Assembly: GCA_947561395.2 (NCBI GenBank)
Contig: OX387185.1
Span: 24,681,866-24,745,865, forward strand
Reading direction: 5' to 3'
From: Buxus sempervirens
Lineage: Eukaryota > Streptophyta > Magnoliopsida > Buxales > Buxaceae
DNA: 64,000 bases
The notes beneath the pieces were generated by a model. That model ran no database searches, was not told the DNA's origin, and was given only the letters and a program-made list of their open reading frames with translations. Shown here one piece after another: positions 45,370 to 55,371 of this stretch; within the stretch, counting starts at the first letter, position 1, and every line of letters begins with the position of its first letter. A program made the translations under genes and the position numbers.

Positions 45370-46752
45370 ACTTTGCCAACTTGGCAACCCGTAATTGGTT
45401 CCAAATTAAGAGGGCCCTTGCAGAACACTTGGACCAAAATTCAGTACCCTCAATCAACACTATCTATAAACCGTCTAAAGCTCTTTTCTGCACTTCCTTT
45501 ACCAGCAGAGACTTAGCTTGAGGTAGGGTTTCGTCTTATAGTCTCTGGTTTGGATTCTCGGCTCACACCCCAGGTTCTTTCTCTTGATCAATTCATGTTC
45601 TTTTCTTGATTTTTTTTTATAACAATCGGAGTATTGGGTTGTTTCTCGAGTTGAATTTGTTCTTTTCTTGGGATTTTGTTTAGTTTTTCAGCCTTTGAAA
45701 CTACACTTTTCGAGCCCTCTTCTGTGAATTTATTTCACTAATTTTTAAGAATTATTGGATGAGCTGTGACAAATCTATCGTAGTGATAATATTAGATTTT
45801 ATTCTATTTGGATAATATTCGTATTGAGAATTTGCTTGAATCAATTCGTTGTTTATGGTGCTGAGTTTATTCTTTTGATTAGAACTTTATTGATTATCAA
45901 TCAGATTAGTCCAAAAAAATTCAACCGTGGAGCTACATGTTGAGTGGGTGATATCAGAGTTGGTAACACTAATTTGATTAAAGCAAGTGTTAAACATGGC
46001 GATTCAATTATGCACGAATCTTATTTTTTCTATTTTATTTTTATTTTTTATTTTTTTGTATCTGTAGTCATTACTTTGCTCAATGATTCGAGAAATTTTG
46101 ATTTGTTCTAGAAATTATTTGCTGAATTACTATGGGTCATAAAAACTGGTTTGATCTTCAAAAATACTGTTTTTATTGATACTATACAGATAGGATTTCA
46201 AATGTTATAGATTCGATTGTTTGTGTTTGATTTGAAATTTGGCATTTTTCTTTTCTTAATGATGGGGGTGAAATTTTGAACTGGTTCAATTCTGGATTAA
46301 TAATACTAAAAATTTGGACACTTACTAATGCAATTATTAAATGAATCCTTGATTTTCTGGATATCATAACAAACATTACAGCAACCCACCCACACATTTT
46401 GGTCACTTAGCAGAGCTAATGGTAAAGTTTTATGTTTGAGGCTATATTTTCTTTTTGGAGCAGCATTCTGTGACCATGGTCAGTACCCTACTATTAGGGG
46501 CTACTATGGCAGGTCTAGGCATTCGGGGTGGGATGAAATCGTCTGCAATTTAAGGCTACATTGGTCCCTACAGTTGGAGTGGGATGCTTCCACGTGGAGC
46601 ATCCCACTCCAACAAGAGGAACTAATTCAGCCTTCAATTGCAGAGGAGGTCATCCCATTCAAGGCATCTGTTTTCCAGCACATTCGATGATGTTGTGGAT
46701 CCAAATAACTCAGAAGAATGGAATTGTGAAGGAGAATCTGCTCAAAAGGATA
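45370..46752 (+). pseudogene. Duplicate copy 1 of the DUF3067-type gene 5' part
   Basis: This is homologous over about 1.4 kb to 48615-50175. It shares the leader (ttttggattctcggctcaca / ttttggatttttggctcaca), the intron and the first coding exon. The exon equivalent starts at 46360. The acceptor tttgcag|gat of copy 2 is tttctg|gat here, and the start codon ATG is ATA, so both splicing and initiation signals are lost. Recognisable coding words are SRANGKVLC, YPTIRGYYGRSRHS and FFSST, followed by VDPNNSEEWNCEGESAQK. A 137-bp foldback MITE interrupts the exon. Homology ends near 46752, before the second coding exon. Confidence 0.8.
46526..46662. mobile_element. Foldback MITE, 137 bp, in the copy 1 exon
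   Basis: Nearly the whole element is one inverted repeat: left arm gggtgggatgaaatcgtctg, right arm ending gaggtcatcccattcaa, with centre tggagtgggatgcttccacg then tggagcatcccactcca. Flanks are ggcattcg (46518-46525) and ggcatctg (46663-46670). The uninserted copy 2 reads ggcatttg, so an 8-bp, hAT-like TSD with substitutions is the best reading. Confidence 0.8.
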
Positions 46753-48614
46753 ATTTGTCTCATAGTGTCTCGGGTCATTTTTTAAAGATATCATATATTG
46801 TTTGATAATACCTATAAGGGCATTTTAAAAGCAAAGCCTTTTAACGAGAGTTCTAAGACCCTACGCTATTGAAAGAAGTACTTTGAAATCAATCTCTTTA
46901 GCTTGCCCTTTGTTCATTCTTATTCCCTCTTGACCTAACTTTGTTTGGCTGGTATACGAGTAAGAAAAGTCTTAGTCTTTCAAACCAGATCTGTGTGATT
47001 GCCTTGAATTTCTTTAAGAAGCTTACCACCCCTCCTAAACAAAAACTATAAGCTAGTAAAGAAGTTGAGATTCTAGCCATAGTTAGAGAATAGTTATTGG
47101 CTAATTAAATAATAGGTGCCTATTCACACCATAATATACATTGATCCTAACCTACTACAGGGCCCAAAAAAACTGATATAAATAGTTTAATTTATGCCAC
47201 TTCCGGTGTGCTTAGAAAACACTTGAATGACACTTCCAATCCATATTTGAGAGTTCGATAGCACATTGAACCAGCAGGAGCCCCATCCGGTCCCATTCAA
47301 TTAACTCATTGGTTCAAATCATGGTAATAAAAAACATAGCTAGAAAAGATAAAGATAACCTGAACTATTAGTTCCACTGGTTCATCTGGCCTTTGTCAGT
47401 CTACATCTGGTTTTGACCTGTGCTCATAACAGGGTCAAGTTGGCCCGCATCAGTTTAATAACCATCTGGTTTGATGTTGATGTCAACTGGTGATTCAACC
47501 TTCTAGATCAGCTGATCCTATTTTTAAAACACTTGTTAATGTTATCCTAGGGAACTTTTAATTGCAGTTCGGATCTAGAGCCCAACTTGAAATCAATAAA
47601 AACTGATCATTTTAGCTGAATCTTTATTAACTTATTTCTTTATTTTTTTATTTTTTTGAGATGCTTGGTACTTCATCCCTGAACCACGTCCCCCTGGGTA
47701 TAATGGGCTTGTGATTGACCCGTTATATTTAAAAACTAAATTTTTGAAAAATTCAAATATTTAGGTTTTCTATTTGTAAATGCAATGGGCCAATCACAAG
47801 GCGTTGTAACTACCATGGATTTGGTATGGAAGGGATCATATTGACCCGATTGTGCTATAAAATACTGATGTATTAGTGTTTTTAAAAAAATAAAGTATTT
47901 TTGTATGGACTATATAAATAACATATACTTAAATGGATAATGTTGAGTTGGACTGAAGCTTAATGTGAACCTAATATGATTTATGAATTATCAGACCGTA
48001 ACCATTAGGGGTTGGATCAGGGTTGGTTCACCATTGCCATCCCTAAGCCTGCAAGATACATTACTGTCTGGCTACATTTGGATGGCAGGAGAATGTTGAA
48101 GATCATAGGAAAAATGCACTGTTTCATAAAATATCTCACGCCCATTTGGATTACAAGAAATAGTGTGTCTACACACTCCTTTTCCATGTCATGAGAAGAA
48201 ACTGAATGCTTTAAAGTTTCTGTGCTCTGAAGGTTGGTAAATGTGTGAAATTGTGTTTCACATTGTGAGAAACATGCATTTCTCATTGCATAGTTTTTCG
48301 GTGTCCAATTGGATGGTGGAAGAATGTGGAAGATTGCAGGAAATGAAACATTTACTACATACTCGTGTGTGTTTAGATATCAAGAAAGTGTAGAAGTGAA
48401 AAAATTTTATGTCTAAAATGCATTCCTATCAAAGCTTTGAAAAATGCGAGAAGAAGTATTATGGGAAACACTGGCATCCTATGACTTGTTTTCTCAATAC
48501 CTAAATGAAACCTTAGCGGTGTCTTGCAATCCAAGCCTTTGAACAGATATTGCAAGGCTTTATCGCTAGTCTATTCATTTAGCTAGCATGATTAAATTTG
48601 AAATCCGACTCATC
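46753..48614. other. Intergenic DNA between the duplicates
   Basis: No supported gene. A roughly 50-bp direct repeat occurs near 48072 (catttggatggcaggagaat) and 48311 (aattggatggtggaagaatg), each followed by gaagat(c/t)... It looks like part of a non-autonomous DNA element, but termini were not found. Confidence 0.5.
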
Positions 48615-49319
48615 ATCTTGGCATAGCTGACATGGAAATCTTTAATTGGTTTCAAATTAACTGATGATCCTACCTTGAGGGGATCCATATCCAGCTTTTA
48701 TAACACTTGGAGGAAAACTAATCTAGATCTCCAATACTATCTCCAAAAGAAAAATGACATTTTCACTCTCTGCAATCGTTTAAAGATCTACAACATGTTT
48801 AATTTACCAGCATAGATCAATCCAGAGTTGGGCTTCTTCTCACAATCTCTAGTTTTGGATTTTTGGCTCACACCCTAGGTTCTTTCTTGTGATCAATTCA
48901 TCTTCTTTTCTTGTCCTTTTTTTTTTCTTTTTTTGGATAATGATCTTAGTAATAGTTGTTTCTTGAGTTGAATTTGATCTTTTGTTGGGAGTTTGATTAG
49001 TGTTTCGGCCTTTCAAATTACATTCCCCCCCACCCCTCTATTTTTAAGTGTGAATTTCTTTCACTAATTTGCAAGAATTATTAGATGAGCTGTGGAGAGA
49101 AATCTATGAATATGATAGTATTAGATCAAGTTTATTTCAATATTTTTTTTATTGCTTTTAATTTGAATGGATCAATTCAGTGTTTATGGTTTAGGGCCAT
49201 ATTTATCCTTTTCTATTGTTTAGTAGTCAGATCAGTATAAACCATTCAACCGCTGTGCCACATATTGAGTGATCCATACCATGGGTTTTTGCAAGAATTG
49301 ATTAAAACATGTGTCAAAC

Positions 49320-49520
49320 AAAGTGATTGAATTCTAGGAATTCAGTAGAATCTATTGTAAAATTAATCTGTCCAATTTGTGATGTGTCTTTAGGGGGATT
49401 TAAGCATTAGATGTAGGCCTAATCTTGGTACACAGTTTGTGTACCTGTAATGCTTTCACTCTTTTGATATATTTATAATATATTATGCTTACTGATATAT
49501 AAAAAAAAAGTGATTAAATT
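49320..49520 (+). mobile_element. 5'-truncated LINE-type tail with 14-bp TSD
   Basis: The insert is 49334-49506. It begins ctaggaattcag, contains tttgtgtacctgtaatgctt and gatatatttataatatatta, and ends in gatatataaaaaaaaa. The flanks aaagtgattgaatt (49320-49333) and aaagtgattaaatt (49507-49520) form a TSD. Copy 1 has a single uninterrupted equivalent (cgattcaatt). A poly-A tail plus a long TSD indicates target-primed reverse transcription. L1-like versus SINE cannot be decided from 173 bp. Confidence 0.75.
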
Positions 49521-49577
49521 ATTTATGATTATGATTATGATTATTATTATTATTATTTTTTTGGTGATGTGTTTGGT

Positions 49578-49599
49578 GGGGGGGGGGGGGGGGGGGGGG
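49578..49599. repeat. Homopolymer of 22 G
   Basis: An uninterrupted G run in the first intron of copy 2. The length is likely to be unreliable in sequencing. Confidence 0.9.
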
Positions 49600-49889
49600 T
49601 GTGGTTCTTGAAAAATGTCACACCTTTGATCAATAATTTGAAAGTTTTTTTTTTTAATTGTTCAACATATTATTTGTTGAATTACAGAGGGTCATATTGA
49701 CAGATTCGATCTATACATGTTTTACATTTTATGGTTTATGTTTGATTTGAAAATTGGAATTTTTTTTCCCTTAATGTGTGGGGATGAAATTTCTTCTGTG
49801 CATTTATCAACTAGTCATATTATGGATTAATAATCCAAAAAATTTCGATGATTACTACTGCAATAATTAAATGAAATGATGGTTTGCAG

Positions 49890-50177
49890 GATATTATGAC
49901 AAGTATTATATCAAGCGGTCCATGTACTTGGACACTAAAAGTACAAGAAAATCATTTACAAAGCAGAGCTAATAGTAAAGTTCTATGTTCGCAACTATAC
50001 TTTCCTTCTGGAGCATCATTTTATGACCCAGGTGAATACCATACTGTTAGGGGCTGCCATGGAAGGTTTAGGCATTTGAGGCCTCTATTTTCCAGCACAT
50101 TGAATGATGGTGTGGATCCAGATGACTCAGAAGAAGGGAATTGTGAAGAAGAATCTGTTCAAAATGGATCTGAAGGG
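49890..50177 (+). CDS. DUF3067-type protein, coding exon 1 (copy 2)
   Basis: Acceptor ttgcag at 49884-49889, donor ggg|gtatgc at 50177/50178, phase 0. The first ATG in frame is 49896. The product begins MTSIISSGPCTWTLKVQENH, rich in S/T with few acidic residues, compatible with a plastid transit peptide (inference). An acidic linker follows (DDSEEGNCEEESVQNGSEG). The frame is open throughout and joins exon 2 in phase. DUF3067 proteins are conserved in cyanobacteria and plants, with unknown biochemical function, so a chloroplast location is likely. The 3' part of the gene is not seen, so the locus may be a pseudogene. Confidence 0.6.
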
Positions 50178-50997
50178 GTATGCTGCATTTATGTTGTTTT
50201 TTTTATTTTTTTTATTTTTTCTCACTCAGGAAATTAAGGCTCTCTTTGTAGGAATCAGTTGATCTAGAGTGGAATGATTAACTTTTATTATATAATGTGC
50301 TATTAAGTTATGTAGTGTGCTCATCAAGTACATTATTTGTTAGTTTAACTATCAAATGGGTTATAATCCAATGCTTGACTAATTTGAGTATCCTAATTGG
50401 ACCTCTTGCCTAACTTGCCCACTTAATTTTGTTTTTTTTTTTTTTTTCTGTTTAATCTTTTGACATTATTTTCTTTACATCTTTCGTTGCTTATAGATCC
50501 AAGATTTATCTTGTGAATAAAATATAATATCATTGAGCTGTTGAAAATTTTATTATTCCCCTTGCTTTATCATCCTAGCATCTCTGTTACCCTGGAGTAA
50601 TGAGTCTGCCACTAGTTTTATCTTGTGATTTTGTTATTATTCAATGGCCTTTTTGCCAACAAAATCTTTTAGGAAGAGTTTGTAAGGCATGGTTTTCTCA
50701 AATTTTGGATTTTCTGCAACTACTTTATTCTAGTTTCTAAACGTCTTCATTTGGTTTATGCGCCTCTTGATATGCACAAATTCTTATGGCTATAAAAACC
50801 ATTGAATGGTTGTCCATTCTCCCGACATATATTTTGAATATGCTCTATCCTGGGAAACCTAAGGGGAAGTTTACTGGGATACTACATTAGTTCCCCCATA
50901 TAAGTTAACACATATGCCTGCCTGCATTCACTTTTATGTATATGTTGAGGAGGAATACTAACATTCTAGTAATTTAGTTTTCCCATCCATTTCCCAG
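50178..50997 (+). other. Intron of the DUF3067-type gene
   Basis: GT at 50178-50179 and AG at 50996-50997 (catccatttcccag), 820 bp, T-rich, phase 0. The poly-T tract at 50432-50447 is typical of plant introns. No nested element was recognised. Confidence 0.6.
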
Positions 50998-51132
50998 GTA
51001 AACAATGAATTGTTTAGGAACGACTTGGAAAGAATTGTTGGAAGAGATGATTCAGCCTTTAGTGGGATTGACCTTGCAACTCTTATTAGAAAAAAGTACG
51101 GAAGGTCCTATGATGTTCTACTAATAAAGAAG
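50998..51132 (+). CDS. DUF3067-type protein, coding exon 2 (copy 2)
   Basis: Exactly 45 codons between acceptor ...cccag and donor aag|gtacat. It encodes NNELFRNDLERIVGRDD, then AFSGIDLATLIRKKYGRSYD and VLLIKK. The LIRKKYGRSYDV block is characteristic of the start of the DUF3067 domain, where cyanobacterial members have a K(W/Y)GRSYDVQL-like stretch (by recall). There are no stops. The rest of the roughly 100-residue domain (expected after ...IKKEF) is not found before the Copia-related junction at 51567. Confidence 0.65.
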
Positions 51133-51566
51133 GTACATTTTAACTTATGAGACATATGCCTGTAATCTTTCAGATATAATGGACATGTTTCTTGTTTCAT
51201 ATCAAACTAACAATTGTTTATTTTTTTTCTAGTTATCTTTGTATGTATTATTGATATCTAGTAGCTTACTAATTGCTGAATAATTAATATTCAGTTCTAA
51301 ATCAATTGTGTAACCTTATTCAGTGTTTTCTGCCTTCAAGTGTTTCTATGATTGGTCTCATGATTTTCCAGTCAGTACCACAAATTTAAGGCTAGAGGTC
51401 CTTTCTTGTGGTTATCCAACAAGTTTATTATCATGGGTTCATGATTTTCTGATTACAGGAATTTGATTAGCATGGTTTGGGTTCAAAGCTTTGGAGCCAA
51501 TCATCAATCATGTTAGGTTAGTGAATAATACTTGATTAGGTCACCATCAGCTAGCCATTAAATACT
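51133..51566 (+). other. Following intron and possible decayed next exon
   Basis: After donor gtacat there is an A/T-rich stretch. At 51457-51458 gattacag provides an AG followed by GAA TTT GAT TAG. E-F is what DUF3067 relatives have next, but the frame stops after one more codon and has no family resemblance. Either the exon was cut here by a rearrangement or the match is chance. Confidence 0.3.
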
Positions 51567-51611
51567 TGGTATGTTAGAAATATAACTAAATATATAGAGT
51601 TCACCCCAACT
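51567..51611. mobile_element. Copia LTR end fragment
   Basis: tgttagaaatataactaaat then tatagagttcaccccaacta is the reverse complement of the LTR ends at 54377-54421 and 54482-54523 (atagttggggtgaaattt ... ttcctaaca). It marks the junction between host DNA and Copia 1 and is too short to be a complete LTR. Confidence 0.7.
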
Positions 51612-52929
51612 ATCAGTTTGAATAAACACGCAGCTCAGATGGATCTATTGAGCACTACAAAGCAAGGTTAGTGGCGAAAGGTTTTTCTCAAGCCTATGGA
51701 GTTGACTATCAGGAAACATTTGCACCAGTGGCAAAGTTAAACACTGTTCGAGTACTTCTATCTTTGGCAGAAAACTTGGACTGGAAACTCCAACAACTTG
51801 ATGTCAAAAATGCATTTTTGAATGGTGAATTGGAGGAAGAAGTCTATATGGAATTTCCACCAGGTTTTGATGAGGCTAAGGTTCATGGAAAGGTCTCCAA
51901 ACTCAAGAATCTCTTTACGGACTAAAGCAGTCCCCACAGGCTTGGTTTGGTAAATTCACAAAGGCTATTTGTCAACAAGGGTATCGGCAAGCTCAATCCG
52001 ACCACACTTTGTTCTACAGACATAAAGAGGGTAAAACTGCAATTCTAATAGTCTATGTTGATGGCATAATCTTGACTAGTGATGATGTTGTAGAAATGGA
52101 GAGGCTAAAAAATACTCTTGCAGCAGAATTTCAGATAAAAGATCTAGGCACATTGAGATATTTTCTTGGTATGGAAGCAGCAAGTAATAGAAGTGGAATT
52201 TCAGAGGAAGTATGTTCTAGATCTCTTAAAGGAAATGGGGATGTTAGGGTGTAAACCTGGGGATATGCCCATAAATCCTAAACTGAAGCTTGGAGAACAG
52301 TTGGAAAGTGCACCAGTTGATAAGGGTTGATATCAATGTCTTATAGGAAAGCTTATTTATCTTTCTTATACTAGACTTGATATTGCCTTTGCAGTGAGTT
52401 TTATGAGCCAATATATGCATTCTCCTTATAAAGAACACAAGGAAGTTGTGTATCAAATTTTGAAGTACCTCAAGGGGACTCTGGGACGAGGTCTATTCTT
52501 TAATAAGAATGAAGATAGTAGTGTTGAAGCTTTTACAGATACAGATTGGGCTGAATCAGTGGAAGATAGGAGATCAGCAACTGGATATTGCACCTTTGTG
52601 TGGGGCAATCTAGTGACTTGGAGGAGCAAGAAACAAACAGTGGTGGCTAGAAGCAGTGCTGAGGCAGAATTTAGAGCTTTAGCACATGGAATTTGTGAAT
52701 TGCTCTGGTTAAAGTTACTACTGAATGAATTGAAATTTATGGGGAATGAATCTATGAGCATCTGTTGTGACAATAAGGCTGCCATTGCCATCTCTCATAA
52801 TCTTGTTCATCATGATAGAATAAAGCATGTAGAGGTGGACCGCCATTTCATCAAAGAAAAAATTGAAGAAGGTAGCATTTGTGTTGAGTATGTGCCTTCA
52901 TCACAGCAAGTTGTATATTTGTTAACTAA

Positions 52930-54197
52930 GGGCCCGATTGGTTCGCGGAATTAGGGGTTGGAATTGGGGTAAGAATTGGAATTGGGTTCCCAAATTCCAA
53001 TTCTTTTGATTGGTTAATATTTGGAATTTGGAATTGGAATTAAGGCTCAATTCCATGGAATTAGCTTATATGCTATTTTTGAAGTTACCTAATTCCCTAC
53101 TAAATCGAAAAGAATTGAGGATACGAAATAGAGAATTAGAAGCACGATATATGCTCGACAAATAGAGACGGAAAAACGTGACCCGACCCGACCCAAGTTA
53201 AACGGGTTTGGGTTGACCCGTTTATTAATTGGATTGGGGAAACCGACCTGACTTGAGTTAAACGGGTTTGGGTTGACCCGTTTATTAATTGGGTTGGGGT
53301 TTCCCCAACCCGCCAGTAATCGGGTCAACCCGATTATGACCCAGCAACCCAACGAGTAACCTGAGTAAAAAATCGACGAAAGTGGCATGTCCTGACCCAA
53401 TTAACCCCCCACCCGACTCAAACACGGTACATCCCGATCCAATTAACCCTCAACCCTATTTTAATCATATTTTTGAAAAATAAAAAAATAATAATAAACA
53501 GGTTGGCGGGTTGAACCTGTTTATTGGTGGGTTGGGGGGTTTTCCAGCCTGCCTTAATTTAGTTTAACCCGAACCCACCCAATTAACCCCCAACCCGACC
53601 CTTTGCCAGCTCTACCGATAAAGAAGCTACCAAATCTCATTCTCCTCTTCTTTGCTAGTGTTGCGAAGCTACCAAATCTCGTTCTCCTCTTCCTCGCTGG
53701 TGTTGCAGGGACTAGTACGTATCTTCTCCCTTCTTCTCTCCTCTCTCTCTCTCTCTCTCATCTCTCTATCTCTTTGTTTCCTCTCTCTCCTTCTATATTT
53801 CTCTCTCTTCTGTTTCCACTTGCTTTGACCTATCGAGTTGATCATAATCCTCTGGTCTTACATGGAGGACCTGATTAAGACAAAAATATTATTAAAACCA
53901 GTAGTGTTGTTTTGGTTTTGATTGCAAAGAATGGATTATTGGAATTCATATGTCATGATAATCAATCATTTGTGTTATTATTAACATGGGAATGATATAA
54001 ATCAATTCTTCATAAATTCATCCAATCAGTAGAATTGGATTTTAAATCAATTCTCCATGGAATTGTAATTCCAAATTTCAATTCTCTTGCCATCCAATCA
54101 CAATAATTTCAATTCTACCCAATTCCAATTCTTGATGAATTAGAATTGGAATTATAATTCTTAATTCCAATTCCAATTCATTGAACCAATCGGGGCC
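52930..54197. mobile_element. Harbinger-like non-autonomous element 1
   Basis: TIRs GGGCCCGATTGGTTC and GAACCAATCGGGGCC, flanked by TAA (52927-52929 and 54198-54200), the TSD expected for PIF/Harbinger. Removal restores the Copia reading frame. 1268 bp with a nested 452-bp hAT-like MITE, leaving about 0.8 kb. The interior near both ends is built from aattggaattgg words. The centre has a 42-bp direct repeat (53624 and 53666) followed by a CT microsatellite. There is no transposase. Confidence 0.92.
53163..53614. mobile_element. hAT-like MITE nested in Harbinger element 1
   Basis: Ends tagagacggaaaaacgtgac and gggtt...cgaccctttgccagctcta are imperfect inverted repeats (tagagctggcaaagggtcgg reversed). 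The flanks tcgacaaa (53155-53162) and ccgataaa (53615-53622) agree at 6 of 8 positions, as in an aged 8-bp hAT TSD. The interior has a 60-bp tandem repeat (53196 and 53256) of aacgggtttgggttgacccg. Confidence 0.75.
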
Positions 54198-54272
54198 TAA
54201 GGGATCATTCAAGCCCATATTTGAGAAGATGGTTGAGAAACTGGGTCAATTCAATGTGTTTAGTCCAGCTTG

Positions 54273-54531
54273 AGGGGGAGTGTAGAGAATCTTAGATTAT
54301 CTTTACTTTCCAAAATAAGGATAAAATCCAGATCTGGCTGTAAAATGGTTTGAACACCATTCCTACTAAGAGCTTAAGCTGATAGTTGGGGTAAACTTTA
54401 TATATTTAATTATATTCTTAACACTCCCCCTCATGTGTGGGCCGGACTCAAACCCATTTTTAGGGAGGCTCTACATGTGGAATAGTTGGGGTGAAATTTA
54501 TATCTTTAATTATATTCCTAACATGGTATCT
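54273..54531 (+). mobile_element. Copia 1 polypurine tract and LTR fragments
   Basis: agggggag (54273-54280), directly after the stop codon, is a standard Copia PPT, and the 3' LTR begins TGTAGAGAATC at 54281. It breaks into LTR-like segments: two related ends, ttcttaaca (to 54421) and ttcctaaca (to 54523), each preceded by atagttgggg. The second is followed by TGGTATC, a PBS-like sequence. Confidence 0.65.
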
Positions 54532-55371
54532 TGGGGTTCTATCTTTGTTGATTTCTTGTTTTCTTTTAGACAAAGATAACGGCAACAGATGCACTCCATC
54601 TGTTCATCTTTCTCGCAGTTGCAACCTCCGTTTCCTTTCTCGCGCGATAGAGTCCATCTTCTCTCGTTCATGCGACAATCCTTTTCTCTCGCTCTGTCAC
54701 CTCTGTCGTAAACCCTCCTATCATCTCTCGCCATCTCCTTTCGTTATCGTTGGCATCGTTGCAAGAGCAATCGTCACTTTTCAGCGAGGGTTTTCTTAAC
54801 TGTTTCGTCATTCTCATCTTTCTCAATCACACATAGCAACCGCTTCAAATCACTGCGTTTCATCCTTAATATGAAGACCCCCATCTGCAGATCTCCTTCC
54901 AATCTCTCAGTGCTCCATTTTCATTGTCATAGTCGTTCTCTCTGCTTCCCCCAATCGACTGATCTCGTGACAGCCTATCCTTTCTCCTATGAGAGTGAAT
55001 CTTACTGCTAGTCTGACGCAGACCCTGTTGCACGTTTGCTGTTTTCGCCAAAGTCGAGAAATCTTCTCAGCGCCAACAGGAGCTCCATCGTCATGAAGCA
55101 TCATATTGCATAGACGCAAGCAAGTTTTGGAGACGGAAGCTCGCTTATTCTTATTTGGTCATCCTTCTCCAGCCCTTGCATTTGATTCTGCTGCAAGTCA
55201 TATTCAGATTTGTCTGCTTAACGAATATCAGGTGTGCTCGTTCCTCTTTATTTTTTTTTTCTCATGCAATACATTGCTTAAATTTGTTCGATCTCATTTG
55301 CTAGTTAGAATAGTTGTTGCATGCATTTACGCAGTGGTCGCTTAGTGTCTAGCTCGGTGTCATCCAGTGTC
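54524..55371 (+). other. Leader region of Gypsy element R
   Basis: It starts with TGGTATCTTGGGG, like an initiator-tRNA PBS with a diverged end. Pyrimidine-rich non-coding sequence follows. A donor-like ATCAG|GTGTGC (55231/55232) and an acceptor-like CATCCAG|TGTCATGG (55367/55368) would remove a 136-bp T-rich intron just before the gag ATG at 55372. Open frames in this stretch have no known motif. Confidence 0.45.

Larger units (their letters stand above)
48615..49889 (+). other. Leader and first intron of the DUF3067-type gene, copy 2
   Basis: Homologous to the start of copy 1, including a tctagttttggatttttggc leader block near 48850, where transcription probably begins, by analogy with 5'UTR-like composition. 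It ends in an intron-like A/T-rich region with acceptor ggtttgcag at 49881-49889. It contains a LINE-type insertion (49334-49506) and a 22-bp G run (49578-49599). Confidence 0.5.
51612..54280 (+). pseudogene. Copia element 1: RT and RNase H remnant
   Basis: It starts inside RT (SDGSIEHYKARLVAKGFSQA). Then come YGVDYQETFAPVAKLNTVRV, WKLQQLDVKNAFLNGELEEE and VYMEFPPGF, and a frameshift near 51905 to SLYGLKQSPQAWF. The catalytic motif is YVDG instead of YVDD (52058-52069). A second frameshift lies near 52200 and a stop at 52326-52328. RNase H is better kept: TDTDWAESVEDRRSATGYC, SSAEAEFRALAHG and CDNKAAIAISHN. A Harbinger-like element sits in the codons after YLLTK; beyond it the ending SFKPIFEKMVEKLGQFNVFS resumes, followed by PA and TGA. 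Gag, protease and integrase are missing. Non-functional. Confidence 0.92.

Noticed and set aside
55140..55232. LFLFGHPSPALAFDS frame as a type I MADS-box exon
   Set aside because: Only a five-residue resemblance (FGHPS) with no DNA-binding domain; more likely non-coding leader of element R.
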